From: Sebaldella termitidis ATCC 33386
Lineage (GTDB): Bacteria > Fusobacteriota > Fusobacteriia > Fusobacteriales > Leptotrichiaceae
NCBI RefSeq assembly: GCF_000024405.1
Contig: NC_013517.1
Coordinates: 1,116,001 to 1,180,000, forward strand
Direction: 5' to 3'
Length of the DNA: 64,000 nucleotides
The translations under genes were made by a program, and so were the position numbers. Shown here one piece after another: positions 8,705 to 15,733 of the stretch. Numbering within the stretch: the stretch's first letter is position 1; each line of letters opens with the position of its first letter. The notes under the pieces are model-generated. The model was not told the origin of the DNA, did no database searches, and was given only the letters and a program-made list of their open reading frames with translations.

Positions 8705-9451
8705 ATGGATTCATATGGGTATATAGAAACTATGGGTCTGTTAACGGCAATTGAAGCGGCGGATGCAGCATTGAAAGCAGCTAATGTAGTATTTACTAAC
8801 TGCTACATAGTAAAAGGCGGTATAGTTACCGTGGAATTAGCCGGAGATGTGGCGGCAGTTACTGCAGCGGTAGAGGCCGGAAGTGAAAGTGCCAGAAAGC
8901 TCGGAAACTTTATAAGCAAAAATGTAATAGCAAGAGTGGATGATGAAACGAAAAAGATACTAAAAGGCGATACTTTCATTTCGGACAATAATAAAGACGG
9001 TAAAACAGAGAAAGAAATTTCTGAGGAAGAATTACTTCAGAATGAAATGGAAAAAGAGGAAGAGAGTATAGAAGAACTGGATGCACTGGAAGAGATCATA
9101 AAGGCTGATATTCCTACTGCAGAAGGAGATATACCTCTTTATGACGAGGTAATAAAAAGTCCGGAATTTTCTGAACTGGAAAATGATGAAGAAGCAAAAA
9201 TAATAACAGAAACAGTAAAAAGAAACGATTCAGACGGGGAACCATATGAAACACAGGAAAAAATTACTGTGATAGAAGAAGAAATAAATACAAAACAGAC
9301 AAATAACAATACAGATTATGAAAATATGAAAGTCACTGATTTGAGAGGAATAGTAAAGGAATTGAATTCACACCTCACATGGAATCAGGTAAAAGCAATG
9401 AATAAGAAAAAACTTGTGGAAACACTTAAGAAAAACAAGAGAGAAAAATAG
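8705..9451 (+). CDS. Extended BMC-H shell protein with acidic linker and basic C-terminal helical domain
   Basis: 248 residues from ATG 8705, chosen because GAGGGTGAT lies seven bases ahead; an ATG at 8675 lacks a site. Residues 1-90 are a BMC-H domain ([22 protein letters not shown]) with a divergent pore ([10 protein letters not shown]). Residues ~95-205 are a strongly acidic, low-complexity linker rich in Glu and Asp. Residues ~208-248 (from [13 protein letters not shown] to the C-terminal LKKNKREK) are basic and helical, resembling SAP/HeH-type nucleic-acid-binding folds. It is analogous in plan to EutK and PduK, BMC-H proteins with C-terminal extensions, but I do not recognise the extension as theirs. 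Confidence 0.85.
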   Translation: MDSYGYIETMGLLTAIEAADAALKAANVVFTNCYIVKGGIVTVELAGDVAAVTAAVEAGSESARKLGNFISKNVIARVDDETKKILKGDTFISDNNKDGKTEKEISEEELLQNEMEKEEESIEELDALEEIIKADIPTAEGDIPLYDEVIKSPEFSELENDEEAKIITETVKRNDSDGEPYETQEKITVIEEEINTKQTNNNTDYENMKVTDLRGIVKELNSHLTWNQVKAMNKKKLVETLKKNKREK

Positions 9452-9462
9452 GAGGTAGAACA

Positions 9463-9756
9463 ATGGCAGTTTTAAATGCATTGGGAATGATAGAGACTAA
9501 AGGATTAGTAGCAGCAATAGAGGCAGCAGATGCGATGGTAAAAGCAGCAAATGTTACTTTGATAGGAAAAGAGCACATAGGCGGAGGTCTTGTAACTGTA
9601 ATGGTAAGAGGCGACGTAGGAGCAGTAAAAGCTGCAACTGATGCAGGAGCAGCAGCAGCAGAAAGAGTCGGGGAATTAGTATCTATTCATGTAATCCCAA
9701 GACCGCACGGAGAAATAGAAGCTATATTGCCAAAGGCAAATGTAACAGCAGAATAA
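9463..9756 (+). CDS. BMC-H shell hexamer protein (PduA/PduJ/EutM type), copy 3
   Basis: 97 residues; the BMC core is the same as in copies 1 and 2, followed by a six-residue tail (ANVTAE) that those copies lack. One conservative change (SIHVI for SVHVI) separates it from copy 2. AGGAGG precedes the ATG, 11 bases after the extended BMC-H gene. The pore loop is HIGGGL. Confidence 0.96.
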   Translation: MAVLNALGMIETKGLVAAIEAADAMVKAANVTLIGKEHIGGGLVTVMVRGDVGAVKAATDAGAAAAERVGELVSIHVIPRPHGEIEAILPKANVTAE

Positions 9757-9784
9757 TAAAAGAGGTTTCTTAGAAGGGAGAAGT

Positions 9785-11236
9785 ATGGATAAGGATTTAC
9801 TATCAATACAGGAAGTACGTGATTTGCTGAAAGAAGCTAAAAAAGCTCAAAGCATATATTCGACTTTTACTCAGGAACAGATAGATGCAATAGTAAAGGA
9901 AATGAGCATAGAAGCCACAAAGCACGAGGTAGAGCTTGCCAAAATGGCAAATCAGGAAACCGGTTTTGGTAAATGGGAAGATAAAGTATTAAAGAACCGT
10001 CTTGCTGCACAAGGTGTATATGATTATATAAAAGATATGAAAACTACGGGAATCATAAATGAAGATAAGAATGCAAAAATAATAGAAATAGGGGTTCCTA
10101 TGGGAATTATAGCGGCGCTTATTCCGTCAACTAACCCTACTTCTACAGTAATATACAAAGTTATGATATCCCTGAAAGCAGGAAATGCTGTAGTAATAAG
10201 CCCGCATCCGAATGCAAAAGAATGTATCATAAGAACAGCGGAAATATTAATAGAAGCTGCTGAAAGAATGGGAGCGCCTAAAGGTCTTATAGGTGTAATA
10301 AAAACACCTACATTACAGGCTACAAACGAGCTTATGAAACATAAGGATACATCGCTTATTCTAGCTACAGGCGGAGAAGCAATGGTAAAGGCTGCATACA
10401 GTTCAGGAACACCTGCAATAGGTGTGGGACCAGGTAACGGACCTGCATTTATAGAAAGAAGTGCGGATGTAAAGCTGGCAGTAAAAAGAATACTGGACAG
10501 TAAAACTTTTGATAACGGGGTAATATGTGCCTCTGAACAGTCAATTGTTACTGAAAGCATTATCAGAAACGATGTAATAGCCGAACTGAAAAAACAGGGT
10601 GCTTACTTTTTGAACAGAGAAGAAAGTGACAAAGTAGGAAGCATTCTTATGAGGGCAAATGGAACAATGAGTCCTAAAATCGTAGGGAAAACAGCTGTTT
10701 ATATAGCTGAAATGGCTGGAGTATCTGTTCCTTCAGATACAAGAGTACTTATTTCCGAAGAAAGAGAAGTTTCGCATGCTAATCCTTACTCAAGAGAAAA
10801 GCTTTGTCCTGTATTAGGATTTTATACAGAGGAAAACTGGGAAACTGCTTGTGAAAGATGTATAGAAATATTACAGAATGAAGGAGTCGGGCATACTATG
10901 ACAATTCATTCGGAAAATGATAATGTAATCAGGGAATTTGCACTGAAAAAACCTGTTTCAAGACTTCTTGTTAATACAGCGGCAGCTCTCGGAGGAGTAG
11001 GAGCAACTACTAATCTCGCACCGGCATTTACACTTGGATGCGGAGCAGTGGGAGGAAGTTCTACTTCGGATAATATATCACCTCTGAATCTGATGAATAT
11101 CAGAAGGGCAGCATACGGGACAAAAGAATTATGCGATTTGAGAAACAGCGGGGGAAGCAGCTGTGAATGTCAGTCAGGGGCAGAAGCAGAACTTGAACAG
11201 ATCGTAAAAAAAGTTTTAAATGAACTTTTATCTTAA
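9785..11236 (+). CDS. eutE: CoA-acylating aldehyde dehydrogenase, EutE type, with C-terminal encapsulation helix
   Basis: 483 residues. It oxidises acetaldehyde (and perhaps propionaldehyde) to acyl-CoA with NAD+. The family blocks are ALIPSTNPTSTVIYK, VISPHPNAKE, GVGPGNGPAFIERSAD and the catalytic cysteine in FDNGVICASEQS. After the catalytic domain there is a Gly/Ser linker (NSGGSSCECQSG) and a terminal amphipathic helix (AEAELEQIVKKVLNELLS), so the targeting signal is at the C-terminus, opposite to that of PduP. Clostridial and enterococcal ethanolamine loci carry this form. It is likely paired with ethanolamine ammonia-lyase at 18833. Confidence 0.93.
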   Translation: MDKDLLSIQEVRDLLKEAKKAQSIYSTFTQEQIDAIVKEMSIEATKHEVELAKMANQETGFGKWEDKVLKNRLAAQGVYDYIKDMKTTGIINEDKNAKIIEIGVPMGIIAALIPSTNPTSTVIYKVMISLKAGNAVVISPHPNAKECIIRTAEILIEAAERMGAPKGLIGVIKTPTLQATNELMKHKDTSLILATGGEAMVKAAYSSGTPAIGVGPGNGPAFIERSADVKLAVKRILDSKTFDNGVICASEQSIVTESIIRNDVIAELKKQGAYFLNREESDKVGSILMRANGTMSPKIVGKTAVYIAEMAGVSVPSDTRVLISEEREVSHANPYSREKLCPVLGFYTEENWETACERCIEILQNEGVGHTMTIHSENDNVIREFALKKPVSRLLVNTAAALGGVGATTNLAPAFTLGCGAVGGSSTSDNISPLNLMNIRRAAYGTKELCDLRNSGGSSCECQSGAEAELEQIVKKVLNELLS

Positions 11237-11254
11237 GAATAGGTTGTGGTAAAT

Positions 11255-12001
11255 ATGCCTGTTATTACTGAAGAATTTTTAAGAAAACTGGAAAAACAGG
11301 GAAAACTGAATACTCTAACAATAGATAAAAAAGATATTCTTACACCCTCAGCCAGAGAATTCTTAAGCAGTAGAAAACTAGATCCTGAAAGCAGGAGTGA
11401 AATTCCTGCGGTATCTGCAGAGTCTGAAAACACAGTCAAAGAAGCTGCGCCGGTCTATAAATATAAATGTTATACTACTGATGCACTGTTTGAAAAAAAA
11501 CCGGAATATATGACACAGATTTTCGGAAACTATCTTGTGGTAAAAAATCATAAGAGGATAGTTCTCAGAGGGAAATTTGATATTCTTCAGGCAGAAACCA
11601 TAAAATACTGGAAAAAATATCAGAAAAATAAAAAGCTGGAAAGTGATTTTTCACAGGCTTACAGATATATAAGGGATCTTTTTATATGTGAGATGACTGA
11701 TTCGGAATTTATAGAAAGAGACGTATTAGGTCACACTATAGACAGTCTTAAAGATATTACGCATAATACAGTGAAATATTTTAAAACAGGACATCTTTTT
11801 GAGATAAATGCAGATTTCGGAGAAGATGTAATAGATATAAACTGTCTGAGAGCACTCTCAAGAGAATGTGAAGTAGCAGCAGTAGATGCTTTTTACAAAG
11901 AGGGGAAAACAGAGCACAATGATATTTTGAAAGCTTTGAACAGATTAAGCAGTATTTTCTACTTAATGATGTTAAAAGCAAATAACGGGGATTATAAATA
12001 A
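11255..12001 (+). CDS. eutT: Corrinoid adenosyltransferase EutT
   Basis: Makes adenosylcobalamin for the diol dehydratase and ethanolamine ammonia-lyase. 248 residues from ATG 11255; the GTG at 11246 adds three residues, but EutT proteins begin like MPVITEEFLRKL. The N-terminal ILTPSAREFLSSRKL and the C-terminal DILKALNRLSSIFYLMM blocks match EutT. Only one cysteine is seen in the region where Salmonella EutT has its HX11CCX2C metal site, so this belongs to the metal-independent class described for Firmicutes. It is the only adenosyltransferase gene in the window. Confidence 0.88.
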   Translation: MPVITEEFLRKLEKQGKLNTLTIDKKDILTPSAREFLSSRKLDPESRSEIPAVSAESENTVKEAAPVYKYKCYTTDALFEKKPEYMTQIFGNYLVVKNHKRIVLRGKFDILQAETIKYWKKYQKNKKLESDFSQAYRYIRDLFICEMTDSEFIERDVLGHTIDSLKDITHNTVKYFKTGHLFEINADFGEDVIDINCLRALSRECEVAAVDAFYKEGKTEHNDILKALNRLSSIFYLMMLKANNGDYK

Positions 12002-12066
12002 ACTTTATCCGGTACTTTGACGGCATAAAAGATTTAGGCAGAATTCTTAAGTTATTTGAGATATTT

Positions 12067-12192
12067 TTAGACAAAATACTAGCACCTTATATTATCGAGT
12101 GTCTGAGTTTTAAAAATACGTAGGAACAGGTACAAGTATTTTGACACTATAAGGTATTAATTATTTGACAGAAACATTAGACAAAATACTAG
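12067..12192 (+). promoter_or_regulatory. Repeat-rich leader ahead of pduL with competing hairpins
   Basis: The 16-base sequence TTAGACAAAATACTAG occurs at 12067-12082 and again at 12177-12192. Between them AGTATTTTG (12135-12143) is complementary to CAAAATACT in both copies. GACACTATAAGGT (12143-12155) can also pair with ACCTTATA plus GTGTC (12084-12103). Pairing with the downstream copy ends directly at the AGGAG ribosome site of pduL, so alternative folds could open or close translation. No terminator T-run is present. Regulatory role is inference. Confidence 0.45.
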
Positions 12193-12201
12193 GAGACCAA
12201 T

Positions 12202-12837
12202 ATGGATAAAATCGAATTGGAAAAGATTGTCAGGGAAAAAATAAAAGAAATGCTCGGTGATTCCGGCGATGAATTCATGGTAGAAGCTTCAGGAAGACAC
12301 ATTCATCTGTCAGAAGAGCATATGAAACATCTGTTTGGTGAGGATTATAAACTGACTCCGGTAAAAGACCTGTCTCAGCCAGGGCAGTATGCCTGTAAGG
12401 AAAGAGTCAGAGTAATAGGGTCAAAAGGAGAATTTTCCGGAGTAGTAATACTAGGGCCATGCAGAAATGAAACACAGATAGAATTATCACTCACTGACTG
12501 TACTACTATAGGGGTAAAAGGAGTTATCAGAGAGAGCGGAAAAATAGAAGGAACGCCGGGAATATTAATCGGTGTGGGAGATAAATTTGTAAAGATAGAT
12601 AAAGGAGTAATAGTGGCACAGAGACATGTACACATGACTCCTGAGGATGCAGGCAGACTCGGCGTAAAAGACGGGGAAATAGTAAAAGTAAGAGTGAACG
12701 GAAGAAGACCTCTGATCTTTGATGATGTTTTGATAAGAGTAAAGGATTCATATAAGCTAAGCATGCACATTGATTATGACGAGGCAAATGCCTGCGGATT
12801 TGAAAGTGGGACAACGGGAAGTATCTATAGAAAGTAG
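12202..12837 (+). CDS. pduL: Phosphate propanoyltransferase PduL
   Basis: Converts propionyl-CoA (or acetyl-CoA) and phosphate to the acyl-phosphate, recycling CoA inside the compartment. 211 residues, as in the family. Residues 1-18 are an encapsulation-type helix (DKIELEKIVREKIKEML). Two PduL domains follow, with the zinc-ligand motifs ASGRHIHLS and QRHVHMTPED and the signature LGPCRNETQIEL. No eutD/pta gene is present in the eut part, so PduL probably serves both pathways. Confidence 0.96.
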   Translation: MDKIELEKIVREKIKEMLGDSGDEFMVEASGRHIHLSEEHMKHLFGEDYKLTPVKDLSQPGQYACKERVRVIGSKGEFSGVVILGPCRNETQIELSLTDCTTIGVKGVIRESGKIEGTPGILIGVGDKFVKIDKGVIVAQRHVHMTPEDAGRLGVKDGEIVKVRVNGRRPLIFDDVLIRVKDSYKLSMHIDYDEANACGFESGTTGSIYRK

Positions 12838-12846
12838 GAGGAACCA

Positions 12847-13416
12847 ATGGATACAGACAAACTCACAGAACTGATAAAAAAAGAACTGTTAAGAATACTG
12901 GAAGAAAAAAAAGCAGAAGATAAACCGGCCGAAGTAAAGTTTTGCGGTGATGACTCTCTTTTGAGAGATGAATTATCCAAGAAAATAAAAATTTCGGAAA
13001 ATGGTGAAATTCTGGTGATTTCTACTCTTGGAATTAATGATATGGTAGATATAGCTTCCGGAAAGACTCATCCTGCAATCAGCGGTCTGCTGGAAAAAAA
13101 GACTGTATATATAGTAGAAGAAGGGCTGGAATATAAAAGATATTCAGAGCCGAAGGCTTTGATGGAAACTTATGACAAGCATCTGGATACTATTATAAAA
13201 TACGGAATTCAGGTGGTAAAAAGAGTCGAGCTTATTGATAAACTCGGAGCTGTTACAGAAAAAACAGTACTAAAAGGTGTAATTACAATATCAAAATTAC
13301 GGGAAAGAAATCTAAAAAATGCAGTACTTATTTTAGATAAAAAAAGTATAATAACACCACTTGCCATGGAATATATTAAAGAAAATAATATAGAGATACT
13401 TTATGAAAGAGGTTAA
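12847..13416 (+). CDS. pduM: PduM-like microcompartment structural protein
   Basis: 189 residues. The C-terminal half (about 135-189: GVITISKLRERNLKNAVLIL then KKSIITPLAMEYIKENNIEI) resembles the end of Salmonella PduM (163 residues), which is required for proper microcompartment formation but has no known enzyme activity. Residues 1-22 (MDTDKLTELIKKELLRILEEKK) form another encapsulation-type helix. Position between pduL and pduN matches canonical pdu order. Assignment rests on context and moderate similarity. Confidence 0.7.
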   Translation: MDTDKLTELIKKELLRILEEKKAEDKPAEVKFCGDDSLLRDELSKKIKISENGEILVISTLGINDMVDIASGKTHPAISGLLEKKTVYIVEEGLEYKRYSEPKALMETYDKHLDTIIKYGIQVVKRVELIDKLGAVTEKTVLKGVITISKLRERNLKNAVLILDKKSIITPLAMEYIKENNIEILYERG

Positions 13417-13419
13417 ATT

Positions 13420-13668
13420 ATGTTAATTGGAAAAGTTATAGGAAATGTATGGGCAACTAGAAAAGACCCGAAACTTTCTGGTCTGAAGCTTATGGTGGTG
13501 GAAATAAAAGAAGGCAGCTCGGTGAAAAGCATAGTTGCTGCAGACTATATAGGGGCAGGAATCGGTGATAATGTGATAGTGGTGAGCGGAAGTTCTGCAA
13601 GACACGTTTTTGACAATGAAACACCGGTAGATGCAACTATAGTGGGAATCATAGATAGTTTAGAATAG
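13420..13668 (+). CDS. pduN: BMC-P pentameric vertex protein PduN (EutN/CcmL family)
   Basis: An 82-residue bacterial microcompartment vertex protein that caps the corners of the shell as pentamers. It starts MLIGKVIGNVWATRKDPKLSGLKL, the EutN/CcmL signature, and contains VAADYIGAGIGDNVIVVSGSSAR. It is the only BMC-P gene in the window. Its ATG comes three bases after the pduM stop, so the genes are probably coupled. Confidence 0.95.
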   Translation: MLIGKVIGNVWATRKDPKLSGLKLMVVEIKEGSSVKSIVAADYIGAGIGDNVIVVSGSSARHVFDNETPVDATIVGIIDSLE

Positions 13669-13681
13669 GACTGGTGAAAAT

Positions 13682-13927
13682 ATGAAAAAGAAATTAGTAA
13701 CCATAGGTAATTTTTCTGAATACATATCCGGTAAAAAATTTGTTGCCTCTCATGATATGATAATAACTCCGGGAGCAAGAGATAAGATAAGAGAAGCCGG
13801 AGCAGAAATAGTTTATGAAAATCAAAGTCTGGAATTAAAGATAAAAGAGATTCTTGAAAAAGATTTTAATATAACAGATGACTCTATGGTACAGAAAGTA
13901 ATAAACAAAATAAAGTCAATGAGTTAA
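13682..13927 (+). CDS. Small microcompartment protein resembling the EutQ N-terminal domain
   Basis: 81 residues, not a standard pdu gene. Residues 1-46 (MKKKLVTIGNFSEYISGKKF, then MIITPGARDKIREAGAEIVY) resemble, from memory, the N-terminal domain of Salmonella/E. coli EutQ (MKKLITANDI... IITPEAREVA...). The EutQ in this window (23115) lacks that domain. Residues ~53-81 form an amphipathic helix (MVQKVINKIKSM) of encapsulation-peptide type. So this looks like a detached EutQ-N module with its own targeting helix. Function unknown; scaffold or adaptor is possible. Confidence 0.7.
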   Translation: MKKKLVTIGNFSEYISGKKFVASHDMIITPGARDKIREAGAEIVYENQSLELKIKEILEKDFNITDDSMVQKVINKIKSMS

Positions 13928-13943
13928 TTATAAAACCCCTTAA

Positions 13944-13977
13944 TTAACTATCATGATGCACAAAGGAGGATAGTTAA
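13944..13977 (+). promoter_or_regulatory. Hairpin enclosing the pduQ ribosome-binding site
   Basis: TTAACTATC (13944-13952) and GATAGTTAA (13969-13977) are perfect 9-base inverted repeats. The ribosome site AAAGGAG (13962-13968) lies in the 16-base loop and the 3' arm touches the pduQ ATG. The fold could tune translation of pduQ. Role is inferred. Confidence 0.5.
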
Positions 13978-15099
13978 ATGGATTTATTTCAGGTAAAACC
14001 AAGGATTTATTACGGGAAAAATTCGTTAAAAAGCTTAAAAGAACTGGATATAAGCAGAGTCTTTATCGTTACCGACGAGAATATGGTAAGATTAAAAGTA
14101 GTAAATAATATAACAGACATTCTAAATAAAATGAATGTGGAAATTAAGATTTTTTCCAATATAAAGCCTGATCCAACAGATGAAGAAATAATAGAAGGGA
14201 TGATAGAGCTTAATAAATTTGACCCTGACTGTATTATAGCTATAGGAGGAGGGTCTCCTATAGATGCATGCAAGGGAATAATATATTTTACCAACAAAAT
14301 AAAGCAGGCTCTAAATGAGGAAACAAAAAAACAGATATTTATAGTAATACCAACTACAAGCGGTACGGGGTCAGAGGTTACCACTTATTCGGTAATTACT
14401 TCTGAAGGAAGGAAAATAGCTATTAGTGATGAGGAAATGCTCCCGCATATAGCGATACTGGATCCGGAATTCATTAGAACACTGCCGCCGCAGATAATAG
14501 CAGATACAGGGATGGATGTTCTCACACATGCAGTAGAAGCATATGTTTCGCTAAAGGCTAATATGTTTACCAGCAGCCTTGCATTAGGTGCAATAAAAAC
14601 TGTTTTTACAGATCTGGTAAGTAACTATGAGAATCCGGAACTGGAATCAGAAAGAATAAATATGCAGCTGGCTTCATGTATGGCCGGAATTGCTTTTAGC
14701 AATTCGTCACTGGGAATAAACCATAGTATTGCACATGCTATAGGCGCTAAATATCATATACCTCACGGAAGGGCAAATGCCGTGATAATGCCTAAAGTAA
14801 TTTTGTTTAACAGCAAAGTGGAGGGGGCACGTAAAGCTTATGATGAAATAGCAAAGGCTTTGGAATTTAGTTTGAAAAGAGAAGGCGAAGGTGCCGAAAT
14901 CTTAGCCAAAGCAATAGACCTCAGAAAAGCAAAAATGGGAATTCCAATGAATCTTGAAGATCTGAAAATATCAAAAGAGCAGTATTTTAATGATCTGGAA
15001 GATATTATCGACCTTATATACAAGGATATTGCCACTGAATATAATCCTAGAAAATTTAACAGAAATGAAATAAGAGAATTATTGGAAACTTTATATTAA
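13978..15099 (+). CDS. pduQ: Iron-dependent 1-propanol dehydrogenase PduQ
   Basis: A 373-residue group III (iron-activated) alcohol dehydrogenase that reduces propionaldehyde to propanol, regenerating NAD+ for PduP. The Rossmann-type IAIGGGSPIDACKG and IPTTSGTGSEVTTYSVIT lie in the N-terminal half. Metal ligands are the Asp and His in DTGMDVLTHAVEAY and the two His in INHSIAHAIGAKYHIPHGRANA. No eutG-type gene occurs in the eut part, so it may also reduce acetaldehyde. It is the last structural gene before eutV. Confidence 0.94.
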   Translation: MDLFQVKPRIYYGKNSLKSLKELDISRVFIVTDENMVRLKVVNNITDILNKMNVEIKIFSNIKPDPTDEEIIEGMIELNKFDPDCIIAIGGGSPIDACKGIIYFTNKIKQALNEETKKQIFIVIPTTSGTGSEVTTYSVITSEGRKIAISDEEMLPHIAILDPEFIRTLPPQIIADTGMDVLTHAVEAYVSLKANMFTSSLALGAIKTVFTDLVSNYENPELESERINMQLASCMAGIAFSNSSLGINHSIAHAIGAKYHIPHGRANAVIMPKVILFNSKVEGARKAYDEIAKALEFSLKREGEGAEILAKAIDLRKAKMGIPMNLEDLKISKEQYFNDLEDIIDLIYKDIATEYNPRKFNRNEIRELLETLY

Positions 15100-15154
15100 T
15101 TTAATATTTTAAGAGTATAATCTATTTAAAAATACATTATGATAAAGGTGAAAA

Positions 15155-15733
15155 ATGAGAAGAGTAATAGTAGTAGATGATGAGCCAATAACAAGAATGG
15201 ACATTTGTGAGATATTAAGAGAAGGCGGTTACGATGTAATAGGACAGGCAGCAGACGGCTTTGATGCCATAGAGCAGTGCAAAAATCTGAAACCGGACTT
15301 CGTTATAATGGATGTTAAAATGCCGATATTAGACGGGTTAAAGGCCTCAAAAATAATCATAAAAGATAAACTGGCAAGGGGAGCAGTGCTGCTTACCGCT
15401 TATTCCAGCCAGGAGTTTATAGAAGAAGCCAAAAACATAGGGGTCTCGGGTTATATAGTAAAGCCTATAGATGAAAAATCCTTTTTGCCGAACCTTGAGG
15501 TAATACTGAGTAAGCAGGAAGAATATGAAGCTTTGGAAAAGAAATATATCAAAACTAATCAAAAACTGGAAGACAGAAAAAGACTGGATATAGCAAAAAG
15601 TATTCTGATGGAAAGAGATAAGATGACTGAGAAAGAGGCATATACCTACATAAGAAGTCTTAGCATGGATAAAAGATGTGATATGGGGAAAATAATTGAT
15701 ATTATAATTTTATCGGGGGAAACTAATGCTTAG
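15155..15733 (+). CDS. eutV: Response regulator EutV with RNA-binding ANTAR output domain
   Basis: 192 residues. Residues 1-120 are a receiver domain with the acidic pair D8-D9, phospho-acceptor D53 (in VIMDVKMP), the LLTAYS switch threonine and VKPIDE lysine. A coiled linker follows, then an ANTAR domain at ~135-190 (AKSILMERDKMTEKEAYTYI). ANTAR dimers bind paired hairpins in nascent RNA and prevent termination. Matching hairpins lie at 7404 and 17229. It overlaps eutW by eight bases, as in Enterococcus and Listeria eut loci. Confidence 0.96.
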   Translation: MRRVIVVDDEPITRMDICEILREGGYDVIGQAADGFDAIEQCKNLKPDFVIMDVKMPILDGLKASKIIIKDKLARGAVLLTAYSSQEFIEEAKNIGVSGYIVKPIDEKSFLPNLEVILSKQEEYEALEKKYIKTNQKLEDRKRLDIAKSILMERDKMTEKEAYTYIRSLSMDKRCDMGKIIDIIILSGETNA

